Source: Bacteroidota bacterium (GTDB lineage: Bacteria; Bacteroidota; Bacteroidia; Flavobacteriales_F; PHOS-HE28). Taken from it: DNA of 7,697 nucleotides. Of this stretch, positions 6,598 through 7,697 are shown piece after piece. Location: positions 1 to 7,697 of the forward strand of contig JAEYWT010000208.1 in assembly GCA_023428865.1 (NCBI GenBank), read 5' to 3'. Both the position numbers and the translations under genes were made by a program. The number at the start of each line of letters is the position of its first letter. Within the stretch, counting starts at the first letter, position 1. Under the pieces are notes generated by a model. The model worked only from the letters and a program-made list of their open reading frames with translations. It was not told where the DNA came from and searched no databases.

Positions 6598-7206
6598 TTA
6601 CTTGCCGGCTGCGAACCGTCGGGCTACTTCAGGCCAGTTCACCACGTTCCAGAAGGCGGTGATGTAGTCCGGACGGCGGTTCTGGTAATGGAGGTAATAG
6701 GCGTGTTCCCACACGTCCATTCCCAGGATCGGGGTTCCGCCGCAGCCGGTGTTGGGCATCAACGGGTTGTCTTGATTGGGAGTGCTGCACACCTCAAGCT
6801 TGCCGCCCTTGTGTACGCACAACCAAGCCCATCCGCTTCCGAAACGTGTAGCCCCGGCAGCGGCGAACTTCTCCTTGAAGGCATCGAACGAACCGAATGC
6901 CGCAGTGATCGCATTGGCAAGCTCGCCGGTGGGTGCGCCGCCCGCATTGGGCGCCATGATGGTCCAGAACAGGCTGTGGTTGTAGTGGCCACCGCCGTTG
7001 TTGCGCACGGCCATGTTGTTCATGTCCATGGTCTTCTGCAACTCTTCAATGCTCTTGTCGGCATCGGCGGAGCCTTCGAGGGCCTTGTTCAGGTTGGTAA
7101 CGTAGGCATTGTGGTGCTTGCCATGGTGGATCTGCATGGTAAGCGTATCGATGTGGGGTTCCAGTGCGTCGTGCGCGTAGGGGAGGTTGGGTAGGGTGAA
7201 GGCCAT
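6598..7206 (-). CDS. sodA: Superoxide dismutase, Mn-type (Fe/Mn family)
   Basis: A 202-residue enzyme turning two superoxide ions into H2O2 and O2. It has no signal peptide, so it is cytoplasmic. Metal ligands are seen at His27 (in MQIHHGKHH), His77 (in GGGHYNHSLFW), Asp164 and His168 (in LGMDVWEHAYYLHY). Second-sphere residues His31 and Tyr35 are present. Metal preference looks Mn-type: a Gly stands at position 73 where Fe enzymes often have Gln, and Gln145 in STPNQDNPLM supplies the active-site glutamine; cambialistic use cannot be excluded. Residues 151-158 (PNTGCGGT) form a loop before the Asp ligand; Cys130, Cys140 and Cys155 are present and no role is known for them. It is expressed alone or with the TM2 gene, and diverges from the lipoprotein gene. 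Its leader contains a small hairpin (7221-7234). I found no confident promoter; TATCTTCG at 7254-7247 is a one-mismatch -7 candidate. Confidence 0.97.
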   Translation of the reverse strand: MAFTLPNLPYAHDALEPHIDTLTMQIHHGKHHNAYVTNLNKALEGSADADKSIEELQKTMDMNNMAVRNNGGGHYNHSLFWTIMAPNAGGAPTGELANAITAAFGSFDAFKEKFAAAGATRFGSGWAWLCVHKGGKLEVCSTPNQDNPLMPNTGCGGTPILGMDVWEHAYYLHYQNRRPDYITAFWNVVNWPEVARRFAAGK

Positions 7207-7220
7207 TTTGGTCGGTTTCT

Positions 7221-7234
7221 GACGGGTTTCCGTC
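7221..7234 (-). other. Small hairpin in the sodA leader
   Basis: GACGG (7221-7225) and CCGTC (7230-7234) are exact inverted complements around a 4-base loop, 14 bases before the sodA start on the minus strand. It lies in the probable 5' untranslated region. A role in mRNA stability or translation is only a guess; a stem this short can arise by chance. Confidence 0.3.
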
Positions 7235-7275
7235 GAATGTTCAGGCCGAAGATAAGGCTACTGGGTACCACCCCC

Positions 7276-7305
7276 TTGCAGGGATCATAAGTCCCATTAC
7301 TTTTG
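7276..7305 (+). promoter_or_regulatory. Bacteroidota-type sigma promoter for the alanine-rich lipoprotein
   Basis: TTG at 7276-7278 is followed after 19 bases by TACTTTTG at 7298-7305, an exact TAnnTTTG -7 element at the preferred spacing. Transcription would begin near 7311, leaving a leader of about 25 bases before the ATG at 7336. It occupies the 129-base region between divergent sodA and the lipoprotein gene. Confidence 0.8.
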
Positions 7306-7335
7306 CGCCCACTTTCACCAAAAGCACAAGGAAAA

Positions 7336-7587
7336 ATGATCAAGAAGTTCGCACTGCTCGCCACCGTGGCAGCCCTCTTCGTTGCATGCGGAAGCAGCAC
7401 GCAGGAGAACATGGAGAACCAGGCTAACGATGCTGCCAACGCAGCTCAGGAGACCCTGGACAAAGCCGCTGCTGAAGCTGAAGCTGCTGCCAAAGAGGCT
7501 GCTGCTGCTGCTGAAGCTGCTGTTGACACCGCCGCTGCTGCTACCGAAACGGCTGTTGAAGCTGTGAAGGAAGCTGCTGGCCACTAA
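7336..7587 (+). CDS. Small alanine-rich helical lipoprotein
   Basis: An 83-residue predicted lipoprotein that I do not recognise as a characterised family. The signal peptide MIKKFALLATVAALFVAC ends in a lipobox with Cys18 lipidated. The mature part begins CGSSTQENMENQANDAANA. From about residue 30 it is almost only Ala, Glu, Lys, Thr and Val (AAAEAEAAAKEAAAAAEAA and so on), predicting one long amphipathic helix or coiled coil, somewhat like Lpp-type lipoproteins, with which I claim no homology. Alanine codons are strongly biased to GCT, unlike the GCC/GCG-rich neighbours. With a strong promoter, an AAGGAAAA sequence before the ATG and a strong terminator, this suggests an abundant envelope protein. 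The ATG at 7336 is chosen over the in-frame TTG at 7303, which lies inside the promoter -7 element. The gene is monocistronic. Confidence 0.85.
   Translation: MIKKFALLATVAALFVACGSSTQENMENQANDAANAAQETLDKAAAEAEAAAKEAAAAAEAAVDTAAAATETAVEAVKEAAGH
7465..7579 (+). repeat. GCT/GCTGAA-rich imperfect codon repeat within the lipoprotein gene
   Basis: The coding tract is dominated by GCT (Ala) with interspersed GAA, GAG and AAA codons, including five consecutive GCT codons around 7498-7512. It encodes the Ala-rich helix. Such trinucleotide tracts can gain or lose units by replication slippage, so the helix length may vary between strains; that variation is inferred, not seen. Confidence 0.7.
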
Positions 7588-7607
7588 GCCAACGCGCTAC
7601 CCATAGT

Positions 7608-7635
7608 AAAGGGGCCTTCGGGCCCCTTTCTTTTT
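7608..7635 (+). terminator. Intrinsic terminator after the lipoprotein gene
   Basis: AAAGGGGCC (7608-7616) pairs perfectly with GGCCCCTTT (7621-7629) around a TTCG tetraloop closed by a C-G pair, followed by CTTTTT (7630-7635). It begins 20 bases after the stop codon. On the minus strand the same stem is followed by TTTACT, so it may also weakly terminate the gene entering from the right. Confidence 0.95.
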
Positions 7636-7640
7636 AGGGT

Positions 7641-7667
7641 CTTCGGCTGGTCCTAGCGTAGTCGAAG
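7641..7667. repeat. REP-like imperfect palindrome (CTTCG...CGAAG)
   Basis: CTTCGGCT (7641-7648) can pair with AGTCGAAG (7660-7667) with one G-T pair, around an 11-base loop. The minus-strand reading begins CTTCGACTACGCT, which resembles short palindromic repeats (CTTCGACTNCGCT type) scattered in many Bacteroidota genomes. Only one copy is in the window, so repeat status rests on memory of that motif. It overlaps the last codons and stop of the partial gene at the window edge. Confidence 0.35.
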
Positions 7668-7697
7668 GTTCACGCTGATACGCGGTGCCTGTTCGAG
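7653..7697 (-). CDS. 3' end of a minus-strand gene, possibly an outer-membrane beta-barrel protein
   Basis: Only 14 codons are inside the window, reading LEQAPRISVNLRLR then TAG. The alternating hydrophobic pattern in RISVNLRLR resembles the final beta strand of an outer-membrane barrel such as a TonB-dependent receptor, though it lacks the usual terminal aromatic residue. Its end coincides with a REP-like palindrome, which could have supplied the last codons. The stop faces the lipoprotein terminator, consistent with a convergent gene. With so few residues, a chance open frame cannot be excluded. Confidence 0.35.
   Translation of the reverse strand, partial: LEQAPRISVNLRLR

Noticed and set aside
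6502..7194. 230-codon plus-strand open frame opposite sodA
   Set aside because: Antisense to an intact superoxide dismutase with all metal ligands; no promoter or domain of its own was seen.
7303..7335. TTG start for the alanine-rich lipoprotein
   Set aside because: It lies within the -7 promoter element and would add a polar stretch before a complete signal peptide.
7465..7579. Possible CRISPR or tandem repeat array
   Set aside because: The repeats are alanine codons within a coding frame, with no uniform spacers; they reflect a low-complexity protein.

Overview
The window looks like a piece of a Bacteroidota chromosome, probably a GC-rich member of the Flavobacteriales. Three things point there. 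The gene neighbourhood is typical of that phylum: panC, panD and a flippase-like membrane protein diverge from a starch-synthase-like gene, a DUF4270 lipoprotein and glmS. Two promoters match the Bacteroidota sigma factor consensus (TTG, about 19-20 bases, TAnnTTTG). Lipoprotein signals and a TM2-domain protein of a Bacteroidota type are also present. Every long stretch is genic; the largest gaps are two divergent promoter regions of about 110 and 130 bases.

Layout. Bases 12-2003 hold a minus-strand operon read panC, panD, then a multi-pass membrane protein of the lysylphosphatidylglycerol-synthase transmembrane (flippase-like) family, whose C-terminus appears truncated or frameshifted next to the window edge. 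Bases 2112-6171 hold a plus-strand operon: a short protein matching only the N-terminal half of GT5 starch/glycogen synthases, a DUF4270 lipoprotein starting at GTG, and glmS. The tail of glmS overlaps the tail of a convergent TM2-domain gene. That gene lies downstream of sodA on the minus strand, with a hairpin terminator between them. A small alanine-rich lipoprotein diverges from sodA, has its own promoter, and ends at a textbook UUCG-loop terminator. The last 45 bases are probably the 3' end of a minus-strand gene, perhaps an outer-membrane barrel, and overlap a REP-like imperfect palindrome.

How the genes work together. PanC and PanD supply pantothenate for coenzyme A. GlmS makes glucosamine-6-phosphate for peptidoglycan and LPS. 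The GT5-like and DUF4270 proteins share its transcript, so a link to envelope or carbohydrate work is plausible but not shown. SodA is an ordinary cytoplasmic Mn-type superoxide dismutase. I see no mobile element, CRISPR array, RNA gene or defence system. The window is mostly housekeeping. The points most worth checking are the half-size GT5 protein without its usual substrate-binding motif, the hairpin just before the glmS start, the disrupted flippase gene and the alanine-rich lipoprotein.
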